From contig PJAB01000193.1 of assembly GCA_002887195.1 (NCBI GenBank), positions 1 through 35,044 on the forward strand: a stretch of 35,044 nt of DNA. Direction: 5' to 3'. Positions within the stretch are counted from its first letter, which is position 1. Each line of letters opens with the position of its first letter. Positions 16,581-29,100 of the stretch are shown here, one piece after another. The notes beneath the pieces were generated by a model, which made no database searches, had not been told where the DNA came from, and worked only from the letters and a program-made list of their open reading frames with translations. The stretch comes from Chrysochromulina parva. Lineage: Eukaryota > Haptophyta > Prymnesiales > Chrysochromulinaceae. Position numbers and translations under genes: made by a program.

Positions 16581-17529
16581 ATGGTCGCTCGCGTCGTCTG
16601 CTTCCTCGCCCTGTGCGAGAGCCTGGCGGGCTTTGCGCCCGCGGTGCGTGCGCCGTCGCCTGCAGCCGCCAGCCGCACCACGCCGGCCGTCATGGCCGCG
16701 CCTGCCATCATTGCCAAGAAGTCAAAGGTGGTCGACGAGGTCAAGGCCGCGATGGCGGACACAGACCTCATGTTCTGCGTGCGCTCGGAGGGCATCCCTG
16801 CGAACGATCTCAACGCCATGCGCCAGAAGCTGCCGCCGTCGGTCACCATGCGCTGCGTCAAGAATACGCTCGTCAAGCGTGCCGCTCAGGACTACCCCAA
16901 GTTCCAGGGCGGCGACGAGCTGCTTGTGTACTCCAACTTCTTCTTCTTCGTGCCTGCGGACCAGATGCGACCGACGGTGGACCTTTGGTTGGACTACGTC
17001 AAGGTATCAAAGAAGGTGCGTGCCATCGCCAGCCCCGACGAAGCGTTCAGGCGGCCCCCAAGGCAGGCGCTTGGGTGGAGGCGGCTGCCGGGTGACTGGC
17101 AGGCGACTGCGGCAGGCTGGCCGCTGTGTGAATCGGTGACGATATGCTCCCTCTGCGTTGTGAGGGCTGCGGCCAAGGCATTGCGCCCCGCTTAATCGCT
17201 GCGCACGCGCGTCGCCGTCGTGCCCATAGCTGGCGGCTGACGCACACGCTCCTCTCCTCGCCTCGTCTGCCTCGCAGGAGGAATACGACATCGTCGGCGG
17301 CGTCTTCGACGGTCAGAAGCTCGACAAGAAAGGCGTCATCCAGATTACCAAGCTTCCGACGAAGCAGGAGCTGATGGGCCAGACGGCCATGCTCATCAAG
17401 CAGCTGCCCACGAAGCTCGCGCGCTCGCTCAACAACGCCGGCGCCCAGCGCCTGGCAAAGGTCACCAAGCAGGCCTCGGGTCAGAAGCTGGTGCAGGCCG
17501 TCAAGGCCATGGAGGGCAAGCTCGAGTGA
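16581..17529 (+). CDS. rpl10: Plastid large-subunit ribosomal protein L10 (uL10c), nuclear-encoded, two exons
   Basis: Exon 1 is 16581-17015 and exon 2 17278-17529, giving 228 residues. The leader (MVARVVCFLALCESLAGFAP) is a signal peptide with a Phe at the expected cleavage site of a complex-plastid transit peptide. The mature part, from about residue 48, is uL10: KSKVVDEVKAAMADTDLMF, then NDLNAMRQKLP, VKNTLVKRAAQ, and in exon 2 EYDIVGGVFDGQ and KLPTKQELMGQ. uL10 anchors the L7/L12 stalk on the 50S subunit and recruits translation factors; this copy should serve the plastid ribosome. The C-terminal helix binding L7/L12 is present (VKAMEGKLE). The unspliced frame ends in unrelated sequence at 17,195, so the intron is needed to make the second half. 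HemC follows 323 bases downstream on the same strand. Confidence 0.9.
17016..17277 (+). other. Intron of the L10 gene
   Basis: Donor GTGCGT and acceptor CTCGCAG; 262 bases, phase 0, joining VSKK to EEYDIVGG. Supported by the strong match of both flanks to one ribosomal protein. Confidence 0.88.
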
Positions 17530-19161
<1,632 letters not shown>

Positions 19162-19516
19162 GTGGCGGTGCATGCCTGAGACCGAGTGATGGCGAGCCAG
19201 TGATCAGCATGTGGCTGGGTAGGGCGGGCGAGAGATTGTGTGCGGATGATGAGCCTTGGCTGAACTTGATACCTGTATCGTCTGATGGCCTCAGCGGCTC
19301 AGCCTCCGGATCCGATTGGCTGCGTGGTTTTGTGGTCGTATTGCGAGATACTTGAATATAAACGCGCGTGTAAAGTGGACGCTCCGTTTCTTTTTAGAGC
19401 GAACTCCGTGTTCCATCGATCTCGCACGTCATCTCGGCGGTCTGCCGGATTCATCAACTCGAGGGCCGACTTTTTGGCATAGTCGCACTTGGTCAAGAGT
19501 CCCGATAAACGAAAGG
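19162..19516. other. Intergenic, 355 bases
   Basis: Between hemC and the next plus-strand gene; holds one 3' UTR and one promoter. A frame opens from 19,316 into the next gene but its first 67 residues look non-coding. No other gene is seen. Confidence 0.5.
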
Positions 19517-20434
19517 ATGGCTTTCGCCCTTGCGGCTCTCATGACATTAGCGCCGGCAGTATTGCTAGGGTCCCTAGACGCGCCCAACGTAATCACTGTC
19601 AAGATCCCGGCTGGTGCATTACAACGCGCGAGGGAGCACTACGACACCGCCATCCGGCCTCATCTAGAGAGTGGGCTGATAGCAGAGCTCGACCGCCAGC
19701 CTGTGCCGTGCACTAATCTCGCGCACGAGACACATGGCAACTTTTTCGTGATGCGGGCCGGGAGCAGTACGGATGTGTCAAAGATGGGCACGTCAGACCT
19801 CTCCTGGATCTCAGTAGACAATATGGACACATGGCACACTTTTCGCAGCATCTTTGAGGAGACTGGCGTTGCTGAGGCAGTGGCGCCACTCGTGGCCACG
19901 CACGAGCGAATCCGACTCTACTCAAGCTTCTATGTCGTGCGCTCGCGCTGTGCTGAGCCTAACTGGCACACGGACTGGGGTGCGGGAGTCGGCACAAATG
20001 CTTGGACACTGCTCACCCCGCTCGAAGACTACGGGACTGACGATTTTCAGCTGCTGTACCGCAACCGAGCTGGCGAGGATTGTCAATACCGTTACGCGAC
20101 AGGCGAGGCGATTTTGTTCGGATCTCACTTTGAGCATTCGACACAGCCGGGATTCGCACGTGGTGGTGCGGGTGCGCCGCATGCGTTCTTATGCTTCACA
20201 TTTGGTTGCGACGACCTGAGCTTCTACGAGGAGCACATTGCCCCGACGATTAGTGGCTACCAAAGCCGAATGCTCGTTGCTGCAGATGGGAGTGTGCGTT
20301 TGACGCAACTTGGGCAATATCTGGAGGCGGGCGAGCAGTCCACGGTGCAGAAGGAATTCGTGGCACGTTGGCACGAGGAAAAAGAGAGGGCGGACACCGG
20401 AAAGAAGGGCAGCAGTAAGGCAGCAGTAGGATAG
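19517..20434 (+). CDS. Secretory Fe(II)/2-oxoglutarate oxygenase-like protein
   Basis: 305 residues from the ATG at 19,517, chosen because it starts a clear signal peptide (MAFALAALMTLAPAVLLG). Later blocks suggest a double-stranded beta-helix oxygenase. EPNWHTDWG gives His151 and Asp153 as the His-x-Asp pair. YRYATGEAILFGSHFEHS supplies the distal His (His207 or His204), and HAFLCFTFGCDD the closing strand. The order and spacing resemble prolyl 4-hydroxylase or phytanoyl-CoA type enzymes, but I cannot name the substrate. The 2-oxoglutarate-binding Arg/Lys is not certain. The C-terminal 35 residues are charged and low-complexity. Confidence 0.6.
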   Translation: MAFALAALMTLAPAVLLGSLDAPNVITVKIPAGALQRAREHYDTAIRPHLESGLIAELDRQPVPCTNLAHETHGNFFVMRAGSSTDVSKMGTSDLSWISVDNMDTWHTFRSIFEETGVAEAVAPLVATHERIRLYSSFYVVRSRCAEPNWHTDWGAGVGTNAWTLLTPLEDYGTDDFQLLYRNRAGEDCQYRYATGEAILFGSHFEHSTQPGFARGGAGAPHAFLCFTFGCDDLSFYEEHIAPTISGYQSRMLVAADGSVRLTQLGQYLEAGEQSTVQKEFVARWHEEKERADTGKKGSSKAAVG

Positions 20435-20994
20435 AGGTGGGCCCGACGTGAGCAACGCTCGACACGAAAAAATGCTCCACCGACCCACCCAAATTGCGCG
20501 AGTCTCTGGACAGTTCCCTGTTGAAAACTGACAGTTTGGATTTAACATTTATATCTAATATCAATGTTACCTTGATGTTACGTGTAACATTTAAGGAGAG
20601 ATCTCTCGCGGGCACGAAATATGAAAATCCCGCCCCTGCCCCATTTGAACGGCCCCCCAGCCCCACCTGATTACGGCCGATCACAATCCCGCCCAGCAGT
20701 CAGCCCAGCAGTATCGGGCAGCGAGCGGCAGGGAACCCTGTACGCTGGGAGAGGCGGCCTTAAAATTGAGTACATGTAGACCCTTCTGCTGCTCAACACA
20801 AAGTGCAAAGTACTGTAAGTAGGCTTCTGTGCGCTCAAAGGCGTGCGAAAATACAAGGTGAAGGTCACACCTCCGTCCATTGCGTAGAGGCCCCCGGCGG
20901 CCCCCGTATTTTGTGTTTCACAGCAGCCGCAAAGGGCGCGAGATTAGCCCGACGTGCCTCATCATCCCGCGTCACACCCGCCGCCTGGCTGGAC
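20435..20994. other. Intergenic, 560 bases, with an AT-rich island
   Basis: Between two plus-strand genes. Bases 20,515-20,600 are unusually AT-rich for the window and contain two inverted repeats listed separately. The rest is GC-rich with no recognizable coding content. Confidence 0.55.
20525..20590. repeat. Pair of short inverted repeats in an AT-rich island
   Basis: AAACTGACAGTTT at 20,525-20,537 is a 6-base inverted repeat around one base. ATGTTACGTGTAACAT at 20,575-20,590 is a 7-base inverted repeat with a 2-base spacer, preceded by another ATGTTAC at 20,564-20,570. They could be protein-binding sites or weak hairpins. Confidence 0.7.
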
Positions 20995-21929
20995 ATGCCT
21001 AGCCCCGAGTCCATCCAATTCGAGTCAAAGGAGGTGCCAGTCTGGACTTATGTGCAGCTGGAGAAGCTCTCGAAGATGAACCTGAAGCAGCGTGCGCACT
21101 GAAGTCACCCTCGGACCGCACACATCTGCCGTGGGACACCTGATGGTGACACGCACACTCCATATCATCTGCAACTGACTGTTCCATCGCACACGCCATG
21201 GCATGTTGTGGTTGCTGCACCGTCATCACTGAAGGCGCCATGAACCTGCGCGACTCCATTGGTGCCGACCGGCTCATGCCGCTGACGATGACTTCGCAGC
21301 CCGAAAAGATCATCCGCTGGATCCTCAATGCTCAATGTACGCTCTGCGAGGCCGTCGGGCTTCCCGAGGTCACTCTTGCAGCGTGGGGCGCGCCGGCCAC
21401 CTTGGCCGAGGCCGAAGAACAAACTGTCTACTTCGGGGCCTCGCAACCACAAGCAGCGCGGCCGCCGACCCGCGAGGGCCTGCCCCCAGCACCGCATCAA
21501 GCTCCGTACGCCACGATGCCGGATCTGCCGGAAGTAGTCCATGCGGGAATGTATGTGCCGCCGCCGTCCCCGTTCGCGTATGAAGGGCGCGCGCGGCCAC
21601 CGGCCGCACCGCCCGCGCCACCGACGCCGCGGGGTGACTTCGACCCACGCCTCGCCGAGGCCCATGGCGACGCAATTGCCGGCGCACGTGCTGCGCGCCT
21701 GCGCAACCAAGGTAGCCTCGTGTTCGGTGGTGGCAACTGGGACTCGGCGCCCACGTCGGCGCCGCCGTCCGCGCGCGGCCGGGGCGCGCCCGTCGGCGGC
21801 TACCAGCATTACAGCGAGCCCGAACAACGGCCGGGCAGCGCGGTGTCGATGCAGGCCTCTGAGGACGCGTCGTCGCAGCGCCAGCGCTTCAAGGCTCGCG
21901 GCAACGCGGGCTCCTTCGTTTTCGGCTGA
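20995..21929 (+). CDS. SAP-like small-domain protein with duplicated C-terminal GSxVFG motif, two exons
   Basis: Exon 1 is 20995-21091 and exon 2 21235-21929, giving 263 residues. The N-terminal 65 residues form a helix-extended-helix unit (WTYVQLEKLSKMNLKQRAMN, then LRDSIGADRLMP and EKIIRWIL). It resembles the SAP or a related small nucleic-acid/protein-binding fold, and is only continuous after splicing. Residues 75-210 are Pro/Ala-rich and disordered. The end has two copies of a short motif: RLRNQGSLVFGGG and, at the very C-terminus, ARGNAGSFVFG. I do not recognize the family. Its 3' end converges on the kinesin gene across 1.2 kb. Confidence 0.65.
21092..21234 (+). other. Intron of the SAP-like gene
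   Basis: Donor GTGCGC and acceptor CACTGAAG; 143 bases, splitting an Arg codon (C|GC). It joins the two halves of the helical domain. The acceptor is AAG, less usual than CAG. Confidence 0.75.
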
Positions 21930-23131
21930 GAAGGGCGCGCGCGCGAAGAGGCAAGCGGCGAGTCAAACGCAGCACGACGCAACCAACGTGCGTCTCTGTG
22001 GGCGGTTGCCTCCCCCCACCTTACCACCCTCGTACAATGCTTTGACCATGCTTAGTACATGATCTGGTTCCTGCGAGGCAGGCAGGCAGCAACAAGCCCA
22101 GGGTGGAACATCGTGTGCGTTGCCTTTCGCGGGCGAGGAGGGAGCAGAGCCAGTGGTGGTCTGTACACACCTGCCGGTAGCGGGGGGGAACAAGTTGTGC
22201 GTGTGCTGTCCTGCTGTGAAAGTCAAAGCGCGTGTCACGGCGTGATCGTGCGATGGTCGCGTGCGGTGGTCGCGCGGCCGCGCGGTCCACCGACGGTCGG
22301 TCCGCCAGCGCGCAGCGGGCGCCAGCGCAAGGTCCAGCAAGGTGTATCCACTGTCCGCTCGTCTCAGAGCGCTCTGTCTATGTAATTTCGTCACGCATCG
22401 CCGGCGCGTTATACGAATCGCGTTATGATCCCGGGCTTCCGGGCATCCGCACCGCGATCATGGTCGTACGGTACCGTACGGTCGACGGCCGGCTTGCCGG
22501 TCCATGCCGTGCGGAGCGTCTGCCGATGCATGAAGATGCATAAAATGAAAAATGAACGTTAGAACGAAATCAAACAAAAACATGTCGATGTCCCTTGTCC
22601 GCGCCTGTGCGGTCGTTGCGGGACCCGTAAATTCCCGTTCCGCGATCGCGTTTTTAATATACGACTCACCGACACCGTGCGATCACACATCTCGCACCGA
22701 CCCTGGGCGCGACCCCCCACGCCCCACGACCACTTCTCGTCTGTGACGAGCTGCACAAACGACTACGATGAGCACGTGGCTCTTCTTTTGTCATCGGAAA
22801 CATTCGAGTTCCGGCTTCCGCACGCCAACACGCCCCGTAGCCCGTTTGTAGCCCCCCGCGCACCCATGATAGCCCCCGCGCGTCGTCGCCTGCGCATACA
22901 TAGAGCAGCCGGCGTCGTCGCGCCACCGATGTTGTCGTCCCTCCCCCGCGGTCATACAGGCGCTGCTGTTCGCTGCTCGCAGCGGGGGCGTCCACTGCCA
23001 CCGCGCATGCACCGAGCGCCTCAGTGCGCCTGTGCCTGCCATCCGTGTGCTTGCCTTGCCCCTGCACCCATGCCGCCGTGCACCCGCGCCTTGCGAGTGG
23101 CAATAATAGCTGCTGCTGCTGCTGCGGGTGG
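21930..23131. other. Largest gene-poor stretch, 1.2 kb
   Basis: Lies between convergent genes. It contains an A-rich patch at 22,540-22,590, a 16-base perfect palindrome at 22,465-22,480, a run of seven G near 22,183 and CTG repeats at 23,111-23,127. Open frames here (for example 22,677-23,465 plus) are compositional shadows without recognizable content. No tRNA or snRNA was found. Confidence 0.55.
22465..22480. repeat. 16-base perfect palindrome
   Basis: CGTACGGTACCGTACG reads the same on both strands. It sits in non-coding DNA between convergent genes. Confidence 0.9.
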
Positions 23132-26100
23132 TTACTTTTTCGGCTTGGCGGCCGGCTTGCCGCGTGCCGAGGCCTTGGGCGCTTCGGCGGATGGCGCGGC
23201 CGCATGGTCACTGCCAAGTTTGGTGGCGGCCGCCATGACGGTGGACGCCTTGCCCGCCTTGTCGCCAGCACCGCCTTCATCGTCCTCGGTGCGGTTCTTG
23301 GTCGCCTTACCGAGGGCTACCGTCTTGGCGCGCGAAGCAAAGTCGAGGGAGTTCTTCGTCTCAGCGCAGTTCTGCTGCGCCGGGCCGCAGTTGACGAACA
23401 TGAGCGTCTTCGAGTTACCACCGAGCGAGTCCTGCAACAGGTACGTGAGCTTCGAGTCGCGGTAAGGCACGTGCTTCTCGTTGGTCGCGAGCGACGCGAT
23501 CACGGTGCCGAGCGCTGAGAGCGACTTGTTGATCGCCATCGACTCTTTTTGCGCCTGGCCGGTCGTATTCGACTTGGAGAGACGCTCGGAGCCTGCGAGG
23601 TCGACGAGCGAGAGCTTGCCCACGTACGTGTCGCCTGCCTTGAGGTTCTTGGTGCGGATGGTGAGCGTTACCACCATGTGCGAGCGCGAGGAGACGTCGT
23701 TCAGCCCGGTGGACGCGACAGAGCGATTCTTGTCGCCCTGTGTGATGAGCTTCTTGGCATGCGAGGCGGTGTGGCACTGCTCAGAGGTGAGGTCCTTGAC
23801 GTACATGCCCATGAGCTGATCGCGCATGATGTCGTACTTGAGCTTGGACACATCCACCTTCGGGTCGCGCAGCAGATCGCGGATTGACTCGTTGTAGATC
23901 TCTATCATCGAGATGAAGCACTCGTGCTGGTAGTTGTCCACGCGCTCAGCCACGAGATCGAAGATCTTGGACATCGCCCGCGGCACGAGGCCCGGTAATT
24001 CGTCGGTGCCGTTCATCGTGAAGGTCTTGCCCGTGCCGGACTGGCCGTAAGCGAAGATGCACACGTTGAAGCCGTCGAGCACCGAAGTCATGAGCGACTC
24101 ACAGCCCTTGAAAACGTCCTCCTGCTTTGAGTCGCCGCCGTACACCTGCGTGAACGTAAACTTCCTCGGCTCCTTCTTGTCATCTTCGTAGTCCGTGACG
24201 ATGACAGTGTCCGAGCCCTTCACCTCGACCGACATCGGCAAGCCCTTCTCGTCGCCCTTGGCGGGACGCACACGGCAGTACACGCGCAGGTTGCCCACCA
24301 TCTCCTCGAGCTGGTTATGCAGCTCCTTGCGCAGTTTGGACTCGCTCACCCACTGCTTCTCGAACTCGACGCCGCGCTCCTCAGCCTCTTTTTGCTTGCG
24401 TCGCGTCTCCTCGTTCTCGCCCGTGAGCCCCGCGATGAGCTGCTCGAAGCGCGCCTTTTCGGCGGACGCCTCCTTCTCGATGCGCGCGCGCTCGCCGCGA
24501 AGCCCCGCGAGCGCCTGCGTGAGCCGCTTCTCGCGCTCCTCGGCGTCGCCACTCTTGGCCTCTGCCTGCTCGCGTGCCTCCTTCATCTTCTCCTCTGCCG
24601 CCGTACGCTCGCGCTGCTCCTGCGTGAGCTTCGTGCGCACATCGGCTAGTTCAGAGCGTACCGCCTCGTGCTGCGCGACGATCTCGGCGATGGCCGCCGC
24701 CTTGGAGGCCTGGGCACCCCCCTGCGAGTCTTTCTTCTCCTTGACGGCCTGTTCATGAGCCGCCTCCTCCTCGGCAAGCGTCGCGTCGAGCGTGTCGTGC
24801 ACGCGCTCCAGTTGGCCCAGGCGATCTCGCAGGCGCTCCACCTCGGTGTTGTGCGCGTCGGTGAGTTCCTTGGCCTCGCGCTTGAGTGCATTCACCTCAT
24901 CGACCAGGTTTGCCTTGGCGGTCACCTGCAGCGCCTGCTCCTGCGCCCACTTGACGTCCGCCGACTTGGCGTCGCTGAGCGCTTCCTGCAGAACCGAGTG
25001 CTCGGAAGAGGCCGACGCCGCTTCCTGATCGGTCTGCGCACGCAGCGCGGCGGCCTCCGCCTTGAGCGACTGTGCCATCGCGAGCGTCTCGTCGAGCTTG
25101 GCCTGCACGCCCTCGTATTTGGCCGCCTCTGACATGGCCTCCTCGAGCTGGGCACGCAAGCTTGCGATCTGCTCTTGCACACTGCCCGCCTCGCCGCCCG
25201 CGGCGGCGCGAATCGCGTCGGCTTCGCCCTGGGCGAGCTTCGAAGCCTTGAGCGCCTCTTCCCAGCGCGCGCGCGCCGCCTCCTCTTCCGCCTTGATGGC
25301 GCTCAACTGGGCCTCGGTCTCGGACGACTTTTGGGCCTCCCTCAGCTTGCCCTCCTGCTGTGAGTTGACCTGCTCCCTCTGCTGCTCGAGCAGCGCCGCG
25401 CTCCGCTCGAGCTCCGCCTCCTCCGTCTCGAGGCTCGCGCCCATCTCCTTGCGCAGCTGCTTCTCCTTGCCGAGGAGCTCCTTGAGCCCCTCGATCTCGC
25501 GCTCATACGTGGCCGACGATTTCTGGAACTCAGAGCGCAGCGTGAGCAGCTCGGCGTCGATTGAGTTCTTCTCCGTCAGCTCCTCCTCCCACTGCGTGCG
25601 CCACTGGTTCATCGCAGCGGACGCCTGCTGCACGTCGTCGTCGTTGTTCGACGCGTCGGCCGCGAGGCTCTGCACGGCCTCCTTGTGCTCCTCTTCGAGC
25701 TCGCGCAGCGTCGCCTCAAAGGCAAGCTCCTCCTCCTCGAGCTTCTGCAGGAGCGCCTCCGCCTCCTCCTCGGCCAGTTGCGCCTTGCGTGCCTGCTCCT
25801 CGAGGGAGAGAGTCTGCGCCTCCACGTCAGCCTCCTGGTCGGCCGCCGCCGCGTCCGCCTGGTAGAGCGCCGCGTTGAGCTCGTTGCGCTTCTTGATCAC
25901 CTCGTTCGCTTTGGCCGACCATTCATCCGCAGCGCGGCGCGACTCTTCAGCGGCCTCCATGAGCTCGTCGAGGGCCTCCTTGCGCTCCGAATCGACAATC
26001 TCAACCACGTCGATGTCGTCGCGCATCACGCGGATCTGCTCGAGGATCGTGCCCTTCTCGTCCTCGGCCGACTTGGCAATCGAGATGCACAGCTCGCGCC

Positions 26101-29100
26101 AGTGCTCACCGCCGGAGCCGCCGCCGCCCGCGGCCTCGAGCGAGTTGCGCGTGTCGTACAGCTGGGTACGCAGCTCCTCATTCTCCTGCATCGCGACGGA
26201 CCATTGCATGCGCCACGCCTCGGCCTGCATCTGGAGCATGAGCATCTCCTGCAGGAACTGGGGCGCGTTCCACGCATCGCCGCCGAGGAGCAGCGAGAGC
26301 TCGGCGAGCTGCGCGTCGAGCCCCGCGGACGGGTCTTGATCCACGTAGAAGAGCGAGTCGTCCATGAAGCCCGAGGCGAAAAAGTCAGGCTCGCCCTCGA
26401 ACATCATCTTACCACCGCGGCCAGGCAGCGCGAGGTCGAGGTATGAGAGCGAGTGCATGTCGCGGCCGAAGACGTCATCGTCGTCGCCAAACGAGCTGGG
26501 CGCCGCCGTCTCCGGGCGCGCCGTGCGGTTCGTGCCGTTACGGTTGGTGCGGTTGGATGCAATGGCGAGGTCGAGGTGCGGCAGCTGCTCGGTGGGCAGC
26601 GAGAGGGAGGGCACCTTGACCATCCCGGGCATCGGGGGGTCCTCCATGGTGGCGAACCCAGTGCGCGCCGAGCGCGCCGAGTCGCCGCCGGGCACGCGGC
26701 TCTTGTTGCGGTTGGACGCGAGGTTGGTGGTCGCGGCGGCGCCGTTGCCCATCGCTTGCCGGTGCGAGGCGAGCGGCTTGAGCCCCCCACGCGAAGAGAG
26801 CTGCGCGGCCATCTCCGGAGGCACCTGGAGTGGGCCGCGCGCGGTGAGCAGCTTCGGGTTGCTCACGAAGAATTGCGGGTTGCGCGGGGTGGCGAGCTTC
26901 TCTCCCTCCTTGAGCTGGCCCGCCGCAGTGAGACCAATCTTGTTCAGGTCGCGCGGCGTGAACAACGAGGGCAGCGCCACGCCGCCGATGGAGCCCGACG
27001 CCTTGATCTCCGCGACCGTCGGCTTCTTGCCGACCTTGCGCTCTGCCTCCTCGGAGGGAGTCGACCATGCTCCCTGGATGGTCGAGCGTCCCCTTCGCTC
27101 GCGCGGAGCGGCGATCGACCACTTGGCGAGCAGGTCCGTGATTTGCTCGAGCAGGGCGTGCATCTCCTTCTTCGTCTTCTCAGGGAAGACCTCGCCGCGG
27201 TGGGTGCCGGCGGTTCCGTCAGTCGGCAGCTCGTCGAGGAGCATGGTGAGTCGCGACTGCCAACCCCGCGTATCGGTGGCCGCCTGCACGGCGTCCGCGA
27301 GCTCGATGGCGTTGAGCTTGCCCTCGCCGTTGGCGCCCAGCTTGACAAGCGCCGTTTCGAGCGTGCGCACGTCCTCGCGCATAATGTCGAGTTCCGTGGC
27401 GATCTTGGAGTTGTTGTTGCCCAAGTGCGAGCCCAGATGCGAGCCTGCGAGGGGCAGCTGGAGCTGGAGCTGCAGGCCAGGCACGCCGAGCGCGCCCTTG
27501 CCGAGCGGGTTGAACTCGCGAGCGGTCGCCTGGCGTGCCGTCATCTCGAGCTCGTCGGAATCGCGCGACGCGGCCTCCGGCGGCTCGAACCCCTCGTTCT
27601 CGAGCATCTCGAGCGCCTTCTCGAAGCCGGCGCATGCGGGCTGCGAGCCATACCACTGCGCCCAGTTGGCGAGCAGCTGCATGGTCGTCGTGCGCACGAG
27701 GAGTTGATCGGACTGGTCCTTGCCGCAGAGCGAGACGAGCTTGCGCACCCACCGGTCGGACGCGATGGCCTGGCGGAAGGCCTCGGGGCACGTGGGCACG
27801 CACCACTCGACGATCATCAGGCATCCGAGGATGGAGCGCACGCGCGGCTCGTCCGTAATGTCGCTCGAGTGGCGAAGGCCTGTGTTGAGCAGCACGCGCG
27901 CCGCGGTCGCGCACGCGGCCACCTTGCCCTTGGCGCGGGTCAGGTGGCCCTCGAGCTTCGCCGACTGGTCGAGCACGTCCGCCCAGTCCTCCTTTTGCGC
28001 CGACTTGTTCGCCGAGCCCATGATCTCGAAGAGCTCGGACTCGATCATGGTGAGCTCGGAGCCGTCTGCATCCTCCTCGCCGAACTCCTCCTCCTCGCCC
28101 TCCTCCTCTTCCTCCTCCTCCTCGTCGTCCTCGTCCTCGTCCTCGTCCTCGCGCCGACGCCGCCATTGGCCCTCGCGCTCGGCGCGGCTCGCCTTGATGG
28201 CCTCGCGCGACTCCTGCGAAGCCTTGTGCGACGCCATTCGAGCGCGGAACAGGTCGCGCTTCTTCTGGAGAGACTCCGGAAGGTCGGACGCGTTGTCCGG
28301 CGTGTTGTCGCGCTCCGAAGGCGGAGGGAGCGACGGCGGCAAGCCGAGCGAGAGCGAGAGCTGCTTTGAGCTGCCCTCCTCCTCCTCGTTCACGCGCTTC
28401 ATCCGTGCCTTGACGCGCTCCTTCATGCGCTGCGACGAAAACTTTTGGACCGTCGCTTCGTCAGCGCCCGCAACGATCGACTGCTTGACGGCGCCTTGCG
28501 GCCTGATGGCGACCGCCTCCTCGCCATCCGCGTCGCCGGTTGCGGCGGCACTCTTCTTGCCCTTCTTTGGCTTGGCGTCGCCCTCCTTGTTCTCCTTGGC
28601 AGCCTTGTCGCCCTTGGCACCCTTCTTGGGCTTCGCGCCCTTGGTAGTTACCTCTTCCTTGGCCTCCTTGTCGGTCTTGTCACCCTTCTTGGGCTTGGCG
28701 CCGGCCTTGGCGGGCTTCTTGGCATCGCCCTTCTTGCCAGCCTCCTCGGCCATCGCCTGCGCGGCCTGCGCCGAGCGCGGCGAGGCGAGGTCCGAGTGTT
28801 TCGACTCGAGCACGCCGCCGCTCGGCATCTCCGACATTCGGTCCATATGATGCGGTGCGTCGCCCGAGGGCTCCACGTCGATCTCGTCGTCCTCGAGCTC
28901 CTCCTCCTCCTCCTCCTCGGGCTCGATGAGCAACGCGAGCTGCTCGCGGATCGCGATCACTTCAGGGTGGTCGGGGCCGTGCGCGTGCTCGAGCACCGAG
29001 CCCGCCTCCTCGAGCGTGAGCGTGGCCGCCTCCATCTTGCCCTGCTTCTCATACGCGGCACCGAGCTTCTGCAGGTGGCGCGCGAGCGCGGGCGCATCGG

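Noticed and set aside
22677..23465. 262-codon plus-strand frame overlapping the kinesin 3' end
   Set aside because: Overlaps the antisense of the kinesin tail and motor, with arbitrary Ala/Pro composition and no domain.
26364..28850. Long plus-strand frames (376-638 codons) across the kinesin gene
   Set aside because: They are GC-bias shadows of the minus-strand coding sequence, rich in Ser/Arg or Leu/Arg with no motifs.
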